Source: Janthinobacterium lividum (lineage in GTDB: Bacteria > Pseudomonadota > Gammaproteobacteria > Burkholderiales > Burkholderiaceae_D). From it: a stretch of DNA of 64,000 nt. Positions 1-7,678 of this stretch are shown piece by piece. The DNA is taken from contig NZ_CP075583.1 in assembly GCF_023509035.1 (NCBI RefSeq), positions 5,208,001 to 5,272,000 on the forward strand. Reading direction: 5' to 3'. The first letter of the stretch is position 1, and the number at the start of each line of letters is the position of its first letter. Under the pieces are notes generated by a model, which did no database searches, was not told where the DNA came from, and worked only from the letters and a program-made list of their open reading frames with translations. The position numbers and the translations under genes were made by a program.

Positions 1-834
1 TTCGCATCCTGGGTCTTGAGGAAAGCCCCATGCAGCCAGAAGTTGGCCAGGCGCGTGCCATGGCGCGCTTCCGTTTGCGCGATCTCGTTGCTATGGTGGA
101 CGGCCACGTGGTCTTCGCCGCCGCAATGGATGTCGAAATAGGTCCCCAGATGCTTTTCCGCCATGGCCGAGCATTCGATATGCCAGCCGGGGGAAACCCA
201 AGCCCCAGGGGCTATCCCACTCCATCTGTCGCTGTCCCGGCACACCGCTGAACTTCCACAGCGCGAAGTCGCAGATATCGCGCTTTTCCCCGAGGTCCAC
301 CCTTTTCCCCGCCTGCAGGCCGTCGCGGTTCAGGCGCGCCAGTTTTCCATAACTGTCCTGGCGCGTCGTGTCGAAATAGATGCCGTCGTCCGTGCGGTAG
401 GTATACCCCTTGGCTTCCAGGTCGCGGATAAAGGCGATCTGTTCCGCGATATGGTCCGTGGCGCGGCACCAGACGGTGGGCGGCAGGATATTCAACTGGC
501 GCAGATCGCCCTCGAACGCGCGGGTAAATTCAAAGGCGATGTCCCAGGCGGACTTGCCGCTGCGGGCGCTGCGCGCCTCGATCTTGTCGTCGCCGCTGTC
601 CGCATCCGACGTCAAATGGCCCACGTCCGTGATGTTCATCACGTGGCGTACCTGCAGGCCGTTGAACTCGAGCGCGCGGCGCAAGCCGTCGACGAACAGA
701 TAGGTGCGCAGGTTGCCGATGTGCGCATAGTCGTAGACGGTGGGACCGCAGGCGTACAGGCCCGCCTGGCCCGGGGTGATGGTCTCGAAGGGCCGCAGGC
801 TGCGGCTATACGTGTCGTACAAATGAAGTGTCAT
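1..834 (-). pseudogene. cysS: Cysteinyl-tRNA synthetase paralogue, frameshifted and cut by the window edge
   Basis: Class I aminoacyl-tRNA synthetase that would charge tRNA-Cys. The first ~215 codons from the ATG at 834 read cleanly: [13 protein letters not shown] (zinc Cys and HIGH-type motif), then [20 protein letters not shown]. At a run of five G (189-193, plus strand) the frame slips. The remaining part, in the next frame, reads [15 protein letters not shown] and [18 protein letters not shown], the expected continuation with the zinc-binding Cys and His residues, and runs off position 1. One extra base in the run explains the break. The [18 protein letters not shown] insertion is unlike the usual proteobacterial NITDIDDKI, so this looks like a second, divergent CysRS rather than the housekeeping copy. 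True gene loss versus sequencing error cannot be separated here. Confidence 0.85.
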
Positions 835-861
835 GCGGGACTTTCATGCGCGTTGCGGAAA

Positions 862-898
862 AAGAAAATGGCCACAGGTTTTTCAACACTGTGGCCAT
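862..898 (-). terminator. Rho-independent terminator downstream of fsr
   Basis: Perfect 10-bp inverted repeat (868-877 with 889-898, 11-nt loop). Read on the minus strand it is followed by TTTTCTTTTT. It lies between the fsr stop and the cysS start, so it should end the fsr transcript. Confidence 0.75.
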
Positions 899-1049
899 CG
901 GAATGAGGAGTAAAAAATTTAACGGCGCCGGGCCGCATCCTCGCGAAGCCAGGTACACGGACACAGCGCAGCGGCGGCGCGGTATGCAAGGACTGGATGG
1001 AGGATGGAAGAGATCATGGGAAGAATATCGCATGCGCGCGGGCGGGCCG

Positions 1050-2315
1050 TCAAGCCATCCCGCGACGCTGGCTTATTTTTTTCGCCTGCTCGATATGCGG
1101 CAGCAGCACCGTCAGGATGCCCAGCAGCGGCAGGTAGGAGCAGACTTTGTACACATAGGCGACGCCCGCCACGTCGGCCAGGTGGCCCATGGCGGCGGCG
1201 GCGATGCCGGAGACGCCGAACATCAGGCCAAAGAAAATCCCCGCGATCATGCCCACCTTGCCCGGCACCAGTTCCTGCGCGAAGACGACGATGGCGGAAA
1301 ACGCGGACGAAATCACGAAGCCGATGATCACCGTCAGCACGGCCGTCCAGAACAGGTCGACATACGGCAGCAGCAAGGTGAAAGGCGCCGCGCCCAGGAT
1401 GGAAATCCAGATCACGCGCTTGCGGCCGATGCGGTCGCCGATGGGGCCGCCCATGAAGGTACCGGCCGCCACGGCGGCGAGGAAGAGGAACAGGTACAGC
1501 TGGGCCGCGCCGATGGACAGGTGGAACTTGTCCATCAGGTAAAACGTGTAGTAGCTCGACAAGCTGGCCATGTAGATGTACTTCGAGAACACCAGCAGGG
1601 CCAGCACGCCCAGCGCACCTATCACCTTGTTGCGAGACAGATTCGGCCCATGGCCGCCTGCCTTCGGCTTGAAGCTGGCCAGGTGGCCGCTGTACCAGTG
1701 GCTGACCTTGTACAGCACGCCGATGGCCAGCACGGCCAGCAGACCGAACCAGGCGATATTGCCCTGGCCGCGATTCACGATGACGGCGGCCGCCAGCAGC
1801 GGTCCCAGGGCGGAACCCACATTGCCGCCCACCTGAAACAGGGACTGGGCAAAGCCGTAGCGTCCGCCCGAGGCCATGCGCGCCACGCGCGACGCCTCCG
1901 GGTGGAAGGTCGAGGAACCGACGCCGACCAAGCCCGCAGCAATCAGCAGGGTCGGAAAGGTCGAGACGATGGACAGCATCAGCGCGCCGGCGAGGGTAAA
2001 GCACATGCCGACCGGCAACAGGAACGGCAACGGACGGCGGTCCGTGTACAAGCCGATCCAGGGCTGCAACAGCGAGGCCGTGCACTGGAACGTCAGGGTT
2101 ATAAGGCCGACCTGGGTAAAACTGAGTGAAAACTCGGCTTTCAGCATCGGATAAATCGACGGCAACAAGGCCTGGATCAAGTCATTAAGCAAATGCACGA
2201 AGGCGACGGCGCCCAGGATGTGCATGGCCAGACCGGATTGTTGTTGGGAACTATGAAGCGAGGGAGCCGCCGGCACGGGCGTGGCCAATGCTGGAGCAGG
2301 TGTGGTTGTGTGCAT
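1050..2315 (-). CDS. fsr: Fosmidomycin resistance protein, MFS efflux transporter
   Basis: 421-aa inner-membrane major facilitator with about 12 hydrophobic segments, expected to export fosmidomycin or related compounds by proton antiport. It follows E. coli Fsr closely by eye: HLLNDLIQALLPSIYP, QVGLITLTFQ, FHPEASRVARMASGGRYG, FSKYIYMASLSSYYTFYLM, FAQELVPG. The N-terminus has a Pro/Ala-rich tail before the first membrane segment. It is divergent from an AraC-type regulator gene with 127 bp between them, which suggests that regulator may control it. A TATACT -10-like box for this direction lies at 2364-2369 with no clear -35 partner. A terminator follows the gene. Confidence 0.92.
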   Translation of the reverse strand: MHTTTPAPALATPVPAAPSLHSSQQQSGLAMHILGAVAFVHLLNDLIQALLPSIYPMLKAEFSLSFTQVGLITLTFQCTASLLQPWIGLYTDRRPLPFLLPVGMCFTLAGALMLSIVSTFPTLLIAAGLVGVGSSTFHPEASRVARMASGGRYGFAQSLFQVGGNVGSALGPLLAAAVIVNRGQGNIAWFGLLAVLAIGVLYKVSHWYSGHLASFKPKAGGHGPNLSRNKVIGALGVLALLVFSKYIYMASLSSYYTFYLMDKFHLSIGAAQLYLFLFLAAVAAGTFMGGPIGDRIGRKRVIWISILGAAPFTLLLPYVDLFWTAVLTVIIGFVISSAFSAIVVFAQELVPGKVGMIAGIFFGLMFGVSGIAAAAMGHLADVAGVAYVYKVCSYLPLLGILTVLLPHIEQAKKISQRRGMA

Positions 2316-2442
2316 GTGTCATCCGCAATAATCGGGCACGGCGGGCGGCCCGGCAAAGAAGCCAGTATAGTATGGTCGCTGAACTGATAACTTCCAATAA
2401 TCGTCGCCCAAGTGACAACCAGGTGACAATCTAACGACCCAT

Positions 2443-3273
2443 ATGTACACCCAGCAACCCGCCCAGACCCACCCCGACGGCGTGCCGTTCAGCCGCAGCA
2501 CCAGCTCGCATGATTACCAGCACGTGCCGCGCCCCGTGACGGCCATGTCCAGGCAATATGCTGCGGGCGACTACACGGCGCCGCACAGCCATGTGCGGGC
2601 GCAACTGCTGTATGCGACGGAAGGCGTGATGCGTGTCTCCACCGAGCACGGCGTGTGGATATTGCCACCGCGGCGCGCCCTGCTGATCCCCGTGGGCGTC
2701 GTGCATGAAGTCCACATCTTGAGCGAACTGAGCATGCGCACCGTGTACATCGACGCGCAGGTGGCGGCGCCGTATGGCGCCGATTGCAAGGTGCTGGAAG
2801 TGAGCCGGCTGTTGCGCGAGCTGATCCTGGCCTTGCTGGCCGAACCGATCGAATATGCGCTGGCGGGGCGCGGCGACTGGCTGGCGCACCTGATCCTGTC
2901 GGAACTGGTGGCGGCCGATACCGTGCCCCTCGCCATACCCTGGCCGCGCGACCGCCGCCTGGTGGCCGTCTGCTCGGCCATCATGGACGCGCCCGGCAGC
3001 CGGCGCAGCATCGAGGAATGGGCGCAGGACGCGGGCGCCAGCGCGCGCACCTTGATCCGTTTATTCCCCAAGGAAACGGGCTTGCACTACCGCCAATGGC
3101 TGCAGCAAGTCCACCTGGCCGAGGCCTTCTGCCGCCTGGACCGGGGCGAAGGCGTCGCGGCCATCGCCTATGCGCTGGGCTACGCCAGCCCCAGCGCCTT
3201 CAGCGCCATGTTCCGCCGCATCCTGGGCCGCACGCCGCAGCACTACCTGAGCGAATGGCGCGCCGCCGAGTAA
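2443..3273 (+). CDS. AraC-family transcriptional regulator with N-terminal cupin
   Basis: 276 aa. Residues ~40-110 form a cupin-like sensor (PHSHVRAQLLYATEGVMRV, LIPVGVVHEVH). The C-terminal ~100 residues form the double helix-turn-helix of the AraC/XylS family, ending FCRLDRGEGVAAIAYALGYASPSAFSAMFRRILGRTPQHY-like (the second HTH with its conserved GY-S-SAF core). This layout is common in single-gene regulators that control a neighbouring transporter, and fsr is divergently transcribed next to it. The start is the ATG at 2443; no strong Shine-Dalgarno is visible. GTGACAA is repeated at 2411 and 2422 in the shared promoter region. The inducer is unknown. Confidence 0.88.
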   Translation: MYTQQPAQTHPDGVPFSRSTSSHDYQHVPRPVTAMSRQYAAGDYTAPHSHVRAQLLYATEGVMRVSTEHGVWILPPRRALLIPVGVVHEVHILSELSMRTVYIDAQVAAPYGADCKVLEVSRLLRELILALLAEPIEYALAGRGDWLAHLILSELVAADTVPLAIPWPRDRRLVAVCSAIMDAPGSRRSIEEWAQDAGASARTLIRLFPKETGLHYRQWLQQVHLAEAFCRLDRGEGVAAIAYALGYASPSAFSAMFRRILGRTPQHYLSEWRAAE

Positions 3274-3277
3274 ACGG

Positions 3278-3306
3278 AAAAAGAGCAGCCCGCAGGCTGC
3301 TCTTTT
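3278..3306. terminator. Bidirectional rho-independent terminator
   Basis: Perfect 12-bp stem (3279-3290 with 3295-3306, CGCA loop) with A-rich and T-rich flanks in both directions. It sits between the convergent araC-type gene and aqpZ and can serve both. Confidence 0.9.
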
Positions 3307-3317
3307 ACATTGAATAC

Positions 3318-4007
3318 TTACTCTTTTTCGCCAGCAATCAGGCGGTAGGCCAGCGCGCCCAGCAAGGCGCCGATGATGGGTGCCAGCCAGAACAGCCACA
3401 GCTGGCTGGTGGCCCAGTCGCCCACGTACAGGGCCACGCCCGTGCTGCGGGCCGGGTTGACGGAGGTATTCGTGACGGGGATGCTGATCAGGTGGATCAG
3501 GGTCAGCGCCAGGCCGATCGGCAGCGGGGCAAAGCCTGCCGGTGCGCGCTTGTCGGTAGCGCCCAGGATGACGATCAGGAAGAACATCGTCAGCACGATT
3601 TCAATAACCAGCGCCGACAGCATTGAATAGCCACCCGGCGAATGGGCGCCGAAGCCGTTCGAGGCAAAGCCCTTGCTGACATCGAAACCGGCCTGACCAC
3701 TGGCGATCACGTACAGCACGCCGCCGGCCACGATGGCGCCCAGCACTTGCGCGATGATGTAAGGCAACAGTTGATTGGCGGGAAAGCGGCCACCGGCCCA
3801 CAGGCCGATCGAGACGGCAGGATTGAGGTGGGCGCCCGAGATGTGGCCGATGGCGTAAGCCATGGTCAGCACCGTCAGGCCAAAAGCCAGCGCCACGCCG
3901 GCAAAGCCGATACCAAGGCCGGGAAAGGCTGCGGCCAGCACGGCACTGCCGCAACCGCCCAAGACCAGCCAGAACGTACCGAGAAATTCGGCGCCATATT
4001 GTTTCAT
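3318..4007 (-). CDS. aqpZ: Aquaporin Z
   Basis: 229-aa MIP-family water channel of the inner membrane with six membrane segments. Both half-helix motifs are present: [10 protein letters not shown] (first NPA) and [11 protein letters not shown] (second NPA). [21 protein letters not shown] at the start is the standard AqpZ N-terminus. The start is set at the ATG at 4007 because AAAGGAAT lies just upstream; the open frame extends further but that extension is not channel-like. A 9-bp-arm palindrome about 130 bp upstream may be its operator. The gene ends at a bidirectional terminator. Confidence 0.95.
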   Translation of the reverse strand: MKQYGAEFLGTFWLVLGGCGSAVLAAAFPGLGIGFAGVALAFGLTVLTMAYAIGHISGAHLNPAVSIGLWAGGRFPANQLLPYIIAQVLGAIVAGGVLYVIASGQAGFDVSKGFASNGFGAHSPGGYSMLSALVIEIVLTMFFLIVILGATDKRAPAGFAPLPIGLALTLIHLISIPVTNTSVNPARSTGVALYVGDWATSQLWLFWLAPIIGALLGALAYRLIAGEKE

Positions 4008-4138
4008 GATGTATTCCTTTAAATTGTAGAGAAAACGTGCCAGGGGACGACGAATCGGACCGCTCACCACCTTTGCCCGCGCCCAGGGGCGATGACAAAG
4101 TACAGCACCAGCAACGCAGCGCACGCTGCAGGGCGCGA

Positions 4139-4159
4139 ATAATGACATGTTGTCATTAT
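4139..4159. promoter_or_regulatory. 21-bp palindrome upstream of aqpZ (candidate operator)
   Basis: ATAATGACA (4139-4147), TGT spacer, TGTCATTAT (4151-4159): perfect 9-bp arms in an AT-rich stretch between the GNAT gene and aqpZ. The symmetry and short spacer suit a dimeric repressor. The cognate regulator is unknown. Confidence 0.5.
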
Positions 4160-4228
4160 CAATGCAACATTAATCTCATGCGACAATATTAATGGTTTTC
4201 TTGGAATAAACTATTATTTCAATAACTA

Positions 4229-4639
4229 TTATGAAGCCGGGCGGCGCATGTATTTTTGTGGCGCCTCCAGCGGCGCAAAACCAAAGCCCGCATACAGGCC
4301 ATGCGCGTCATCGGTCCCCAGCATCCAGACGACATCGCGCAAGCGTGCATCGCCGAGCACGGCGGCCACGATCTGCTTGCCATATCCGCGCCCCTGGTAT
4401 TGCGGCAGCACAAAGACGTCGCGCAGGTAGGCAAAATCCGTGTAATCGGTAATGACCCTGGCGAACGCCACTTGCTGGCCATCCACATAGCCGCCGAAAC
4501 ACAGCGCGTTGGCGATCCCCTTGCGCACCGCTTCCAGCGCCACGCCACGCTTCCAGTACGACTGTTCGCTCAGGTAGCGGTGTATCATGGGCACGTCCAG
4601 CTCGTCGCGCTCACTGGAGATGTGTAGCGGCGCGTGCAT
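4229..4639 (-). CDS. GNAT-family N-acetyltransferase
   Basis: 136 aa. The acetyl-CoA pyrophosphate-binding loop of the GNAT fold is visible as VLPQYQGRGYGKQIV (residues ~77-91), followed by LYAGFGFAPL, the usual last strand and helix. The start ATG at 4639 overlaps the stop of the upstream Ivy-type gene (TGATG), so the two are probably translationally coupled. The substrate cannot be read from the sequence. Confidence 0.85.
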   Translation of the reverse strand: MHAPLHISSERDELDVPMIHRYLSEQSYWKRGVALEAVRKGIANALCFGGYVDGQQVAFARVITDYTDFAYLRDVFVLPQYQGRGYGKQIVAAVLGDARLRDVVWMLGTDDAHGLYAGFGFAPLEAPQKYMRRPAS

Positions 4640-5097
4640 CAGTTCTTCAACAGCAAATCGGCTTCGGCAATGCTGGGCTCGCCGAAGTACACGGTGCGCA
4701 AGCCGCCCTTGGCATCGCTGCCCATATACACGCCCGTCATGCTGCGCTCGGCCGGATCGTACAAAATGGTGTAGTGGTGGCCGCAATTGTGCGGCTCGCA
4801 GACGCTGCTCAGCAGGCGCGCCTTGCCGTCGATCTCGACGGGCTTGAGCGGGCTGGCCACGCCATCCGGCACCCAGCGCTGCCGCTTCAGGCCTGCCTTT
4901 TTCAGGCCTACATTGAAGGCCTTGCGAAAGGCGTAGTCCGCCTTGTAAACGTCGGGAAAATACGGGCAGGTATGGCCGCCATCGCAGCTTTGCGCCTGCT
5001 CGATCAGCGACAGTTTTGGCGTCCGGGCTTGCGCCGGCATGGTGACCAGCGCCACGGCAGCGCCCAGGAACAGGGACAAGAGCAAACGTACGGACAT
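4639..5097 (-). CDS. ivy: Ivy-type periplasmic lysozyme inhibitor
   Basis: 152 aa with a Sec signal peptide (MSVRLLLSLFLGAAVALV then AQA cleavage near residue 25). The conserved Ivy loop appears as CEPHNC (residues 100-105; CKPHDC in E. coli Ivy), which enters the lysozyme active site and is held by the two Cys. The rest fits the family: short, exported, with an FRKAFN segment and a GGLRTVYFGEPS end. The start is the ATG at 5097, preceded by AGGAGA. It would protect peptidoglycan from C-type lysozymes. It is followed directly, with a one-base overlap, by a GNAT gene. Confidence 0.82.
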   Translation of the reverse strand: MSVRLLLSLFLGAAVALVTMPAQARTPKLSLIEQAQSCDGGHTCPYFPDVYKADYAFRKAFNVGLKKAGLKRQRWVPDGVASPLKPVEIDGKARLLSSVCEPHNCGHHYTILYDPAERSMTGVYMGSDAKGGLRTVYFGEPSIAEADLLLKN

Positions 5098-5161
5098 GCA
5101 ATCTCCTAAAAGCATCGGTAATGCGCACAGCATAGCAGAATGGCATGCTTGCACACAGGCA

Positions 5162-5581
5162 TCAGGGAGAGCAACGGATACCGACAACCCCGTTGACCTT
5201 GCCTTCCGGCCAGCCCGTCTCGCGCCAGCGGTATACACCGGGTGCGACGATGATCAATTGCCATTCCACCAGCTTGCCAGCGGCATTGCGGCGCGTTTCA
5301 TTGTCATAGCGTAACGTCAGGCTATGCTCCGTTTCGGCCACCACGGTCGCAGCAAAGCGGTTGGTTTCACCCAGCTTGCTTTTCCACGTCCGGTCATTGA
5401 AAATCGCCAGCCGCTGGTGATCATCAGACAGCTGCATGCGCGTAAAGTGCCGCGCTTCTTCGCAAACACTATTCGTGTTGACGCTGTCGGACCAACTACC
5501 AGACAATTGCGCCACGTCAAAAGCGTCAAAAGGTAGGGGAGCGGCGGTCACGGCCACACTCAGCAGCAAGGTTGCAAGCAT
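5162..5581 (-). CDS. Hypothetical exported protein
   Basis: 139 aa with a short signal peptide (MLATLLLSVAVTAAPLPFDA). The mature part holds SGSWSDSVNTNSVCEEARHFT and ends VGIRCSP, so two Cys could form a disulfide. Its size, exported nature and SGSW start suggest a small beta-barrel or lipocalin-like fold, but no family is recognised. It lies between the degenerate amidase and ivy on the same strand. No clear Shine-Dalgarno precedes the ATG. Confidence 0.6.
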   Translation of the reverse strand: MLATLLLSVAVTAAPLPFDAFDVAQLSGSWSDSVNTNSVCEEARHFTRMQLSDDHQRLAIFNDRTWKSKLGETNRFAATVVAETEHSLTLRYDNETRRNAAGKLVEWQLIIVAPGVYRWRETGWPEGKVNGVVGIRCSP

Positions 5582-5609
5582 AGTTTATCAAAAGAAAACG
5601 AAAAGAAGA

Positions 5610-6818
5610 TCATGGCCGACGCAGCGCCAGGGTGATGCTGGACGGCAGTGCGGGCGTGCGCCGATACAAAGTCGCCTGCTCATAGGCATACGCCATCGCA
5701 ATGAGCTGCATGTCGCCGTGGGCAGGGCCGATGAAGGACAGACCGACAGGCAAGCCCCCGACCACGCCGGCCGGCACCGTGATATGCGGCAAGGCCGACG
5801 GCGCCAGCGCGACGCCATGGCAGGTAGGGCCCACCATCGCATCGAGGCTATGCGAGTCCAGCAACGCTTCGATGCCGCCAGACCCGGGCGCGGGTGGCAT
5901 CTCGATCAGTTCCGCGCCCTGCTCGCGCAACGCCAGCAGCGCCTGCCCGATCACGGCATCGGTCCCGGCGCACAGGCCGAACAGGCTGCGCGCCACGCCG
6001 ACGCGGCGCCCGTGCAAGCCGGCGGCGTCGAGCACCATGCTCTCTGCCAGGCGCTCGCCGCTCAAGGCCGCAAGCAGCCAGGCCGCTTCACGCACACTGG
6101 GCGCCATCGGTCCGGCCGTGGCTGGCTCATCGCCCTGCCCCGCGGCAATCCTGCCCGTGGGCTTGATGGCGACCAGGCCGCAAGTCGATGCGGGCGCGAC
6201 GATGGCACCGTCCGCCGCACTGTCGACGGCCAGGATGGTGAGCCCGGCCCAGCTGGCACTGGCATGCGGCACGCTGACGGCAGCCCACTGGCGCATATTG
6301 CTTTTGCCGATGATGACGGCGCCGGCCGCGCGCAAGCGCGCCGCCACAAAGGAATCACAGCTGGCATGCGTAGCCTGGGGCGACTGCGTGCGCGTCTTCA
6401 TGCGGTCGCCGGTGGCGATATTGTCGCGCAAGACGACGGGAATGCCGTGCAAGGGGCCGCGCACCTTGTGCACTTGCCGTTCACGGTCCATTTCCAGGGC
6501 AATTTTCAGCGCATCGGGATTGATTTCAATGCCGGGGTAGGCACGCGCGCCTATGCTGCACAGAGAACGGATGCGCCCCAGGTACTGCGACGTCAGCGCA
6601 TGGGAACTGAGTTTGCCTGCCTGCATCATCTGCTGTTGCGGCAAGACGCCAGCATCAAGCAGATGGGCCATGGGGCTGGCGGGCGCCGTGGCACGGGCCA
6701 ATACGGGACGCGGCACGCCCCGCGACGCGACGCGCCACTGCGTAACATCTGACTGCGCTGCATGGTATCTCCAGGAAACTTCAATGTTTCTACCGCAATA
6801 ATGTTCTAGCCATAGCAT
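5610..6818 (-). CDS. Amidase-signature family protein lacking the catalytic triad (pseudoenzyme or decaying gene)
   Basis: 402 aa in one open frame. The fold markers of amidase-signature enzymes are present: GPLHGIPVVLRDNIAT, VAARLRAAGAVIIGKSNM, CGLVAIKPT, PHITVPAGVVGGLPVGLSFIGPA. The usual catalytic Lys of LKDN is Arg131. The Gly/Ser-rich segment carrying the cis-Ser is deleted between NMRQWAAV and LTILAVD. The nucleophile Ser of the TGGSI-type motif is Ala205 (AADGAI). More residues are missing before the C-terminal block, so it is short against ~450-500 aa. The ATG at 6818 has AAGGA upstream. An alternative ATG at 6763 with GGAG is one base out of frame; one base lost from the C run at 6718-6721 would join it. 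Confidence 0.75.
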   Translation of the reverse strand: MLWLEHYCGRNIEVSWRYHAAQSDVTQWRVASRGVPRPVLARATAPASPMAHLLDAGVLPQQQMMQAGKLSSHALTSQYLGRIRSLCSIGARAYPGIEINPDALKIALEMDRERQVHKVRGPLHGIPVVLRDNIATGDRMKTRTQSPQATHASCDSFVAARLRAAGAVIIGKSNMRQWAAVSVPHASASWAGLTILAVDSAADGAIVAPASTCGLVAIKPTGRIAAGQGDEPATAGPMAPSVREAAWLLAALSGERLAESMVLDAAGLHGRRVGVARSLFGLCAGTDAVIGQALLALREQGAELIEMPPAPGSGGIEALLDSHSLDAMVGPTCHGVALAPSALPHITVPAGVVGGLPVGLSFIGPAHGDMQLIAMAYAYEQATLYRRTPALPSSITLALRRP

Positions 6819-6865
6819 AGCAGTCCTTGCAACACAATTGTTGTTGAAGGGAATTATTTTTAAGC

Positions 6866-6895
6866 AAAAAAAACGCCGCCCGAAGGCAGCGTTTC
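6866..6895 (-). terminator. Rho-independent terminator of efp
   Basis: On the minus strand AACGCTGCC-TTCG-GGCGGCGTT followed by eight T. The stable TTCG tetraloop and long T tract make this a strong terminator just after efp. Confidence 0.88.
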
Positions 6896-6967
6896 TTGAT
6901 GATCAAGCACTGGGACAAACCAGACCGGCAATGCCGGGCCATGCGAGCACCGCAGTGCAAGGACCTA

Positions 6968-7543
6968 TCAGTTGCGTACGACACGCTTGTATTCGTTGGT
7001 ACGGGTGTCGATTTCGATGACGTCATCTTGTGCCACGAACAGCGGCACTTGCACGGTGTGGCGATGTGCGTCGATGGCGTTTTCGATCTTGGCTTCTTTC
7101 AGGACGTTGCCCGAAGTGTTGCCCTTGACCGCTGGCTCCGAGTACACCACTTGACGGGCGATGGTCGTAGGCAGTTCAACGGAGATAGCCTTGCCGTCGT
7201 AGAAAATGGCTTCGCATTCCATGCCATCTTTCAGGTAGTTCAGCGCTTCGCCCAGGTTTTCTTCTTCGATTTCGTACTGGTTGTACTCGGTGTCCATGAA
7301 GACGAACAGCGGGTCGGCGAAGTACGAATACGTCACTGGCTTTTTATCCAGAACAACAACGTCGAACTTGTCGTCGCCGCGGAACACGTTTTCCATCGGG
7401 GTGTTCGTCAGAAGATTTTTCATCTTCCATTTGTAGGTGAAGCCCGTGCGGCTCGAACCGTTGACATCAGAACGCAACACGATCATTGGCTTGCTGTCGA
7501 CCATGATGATATTGCCAACACGAATTTCTTTTGCGGGTTTCAT
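6968..7543 (-). CDS. efp: Elongation factor P (Arg32 type)
   Basis: 191-aa three-domain translation factor that relieves ribosome stalling at polyproline stretches. It begins [19 protein letters not shown]. The tip loop of domain I reads NGSSRTGF with Arg at residue 32, the residue that EarP rhamnosylates in Pseudomonas and Neisseria; EF-Ps of the EpmA class have Lys at that place. The gene for the modifying enzyme, earP, lies just upstream on the same strand (135-bp gap), so substrate and enzyme are adjacent. A strong terminator follows. Confidence 0.97.
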   Translation of the reverse strand: MKPAKEIRVGNIIMVDSKPMIVLRSDVNGSSRTGFTYKWKMKNLLTNTPMENVFRGDDKFDVVVLDKKPVTYSYFADPLFVFMDTEYNQYEIEEENLGEALNYLKDGMECEAIFYDGKAISVELPTTIARQVVYSEPAVKGNTSGNVLKEAKIENAIDAHRHTVQVPLFVAQDDVIEIDTRTNEYKRVVRN

Positions 7544-7678
7544 AGGAATGTACGTAAAAAGTGGGTTGCATGAAGACCATCTGCCGCCTGTGCGCCATCA
7601 GCGCCGCAAGCTTGCGTTTGATCGGTTAAAAATACGTTAGAAATAACCGGGCATTTTACCTTAATTTTGAGCAAGCGC

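Noticed and set aside
163..906. Long plus-strand frame opposite cysS
   Set aside because: Shadow of a high-GC coding strand; Ala/Arg/Val-rich with no recognisable domain, and the opposite strand clearly encodes CysRS.
828..2129. 433-codon plus-strand frame over fsr
   Set aside because: Gln/His/Arg-rich antisense shadow of the transporter gene; no family signal.
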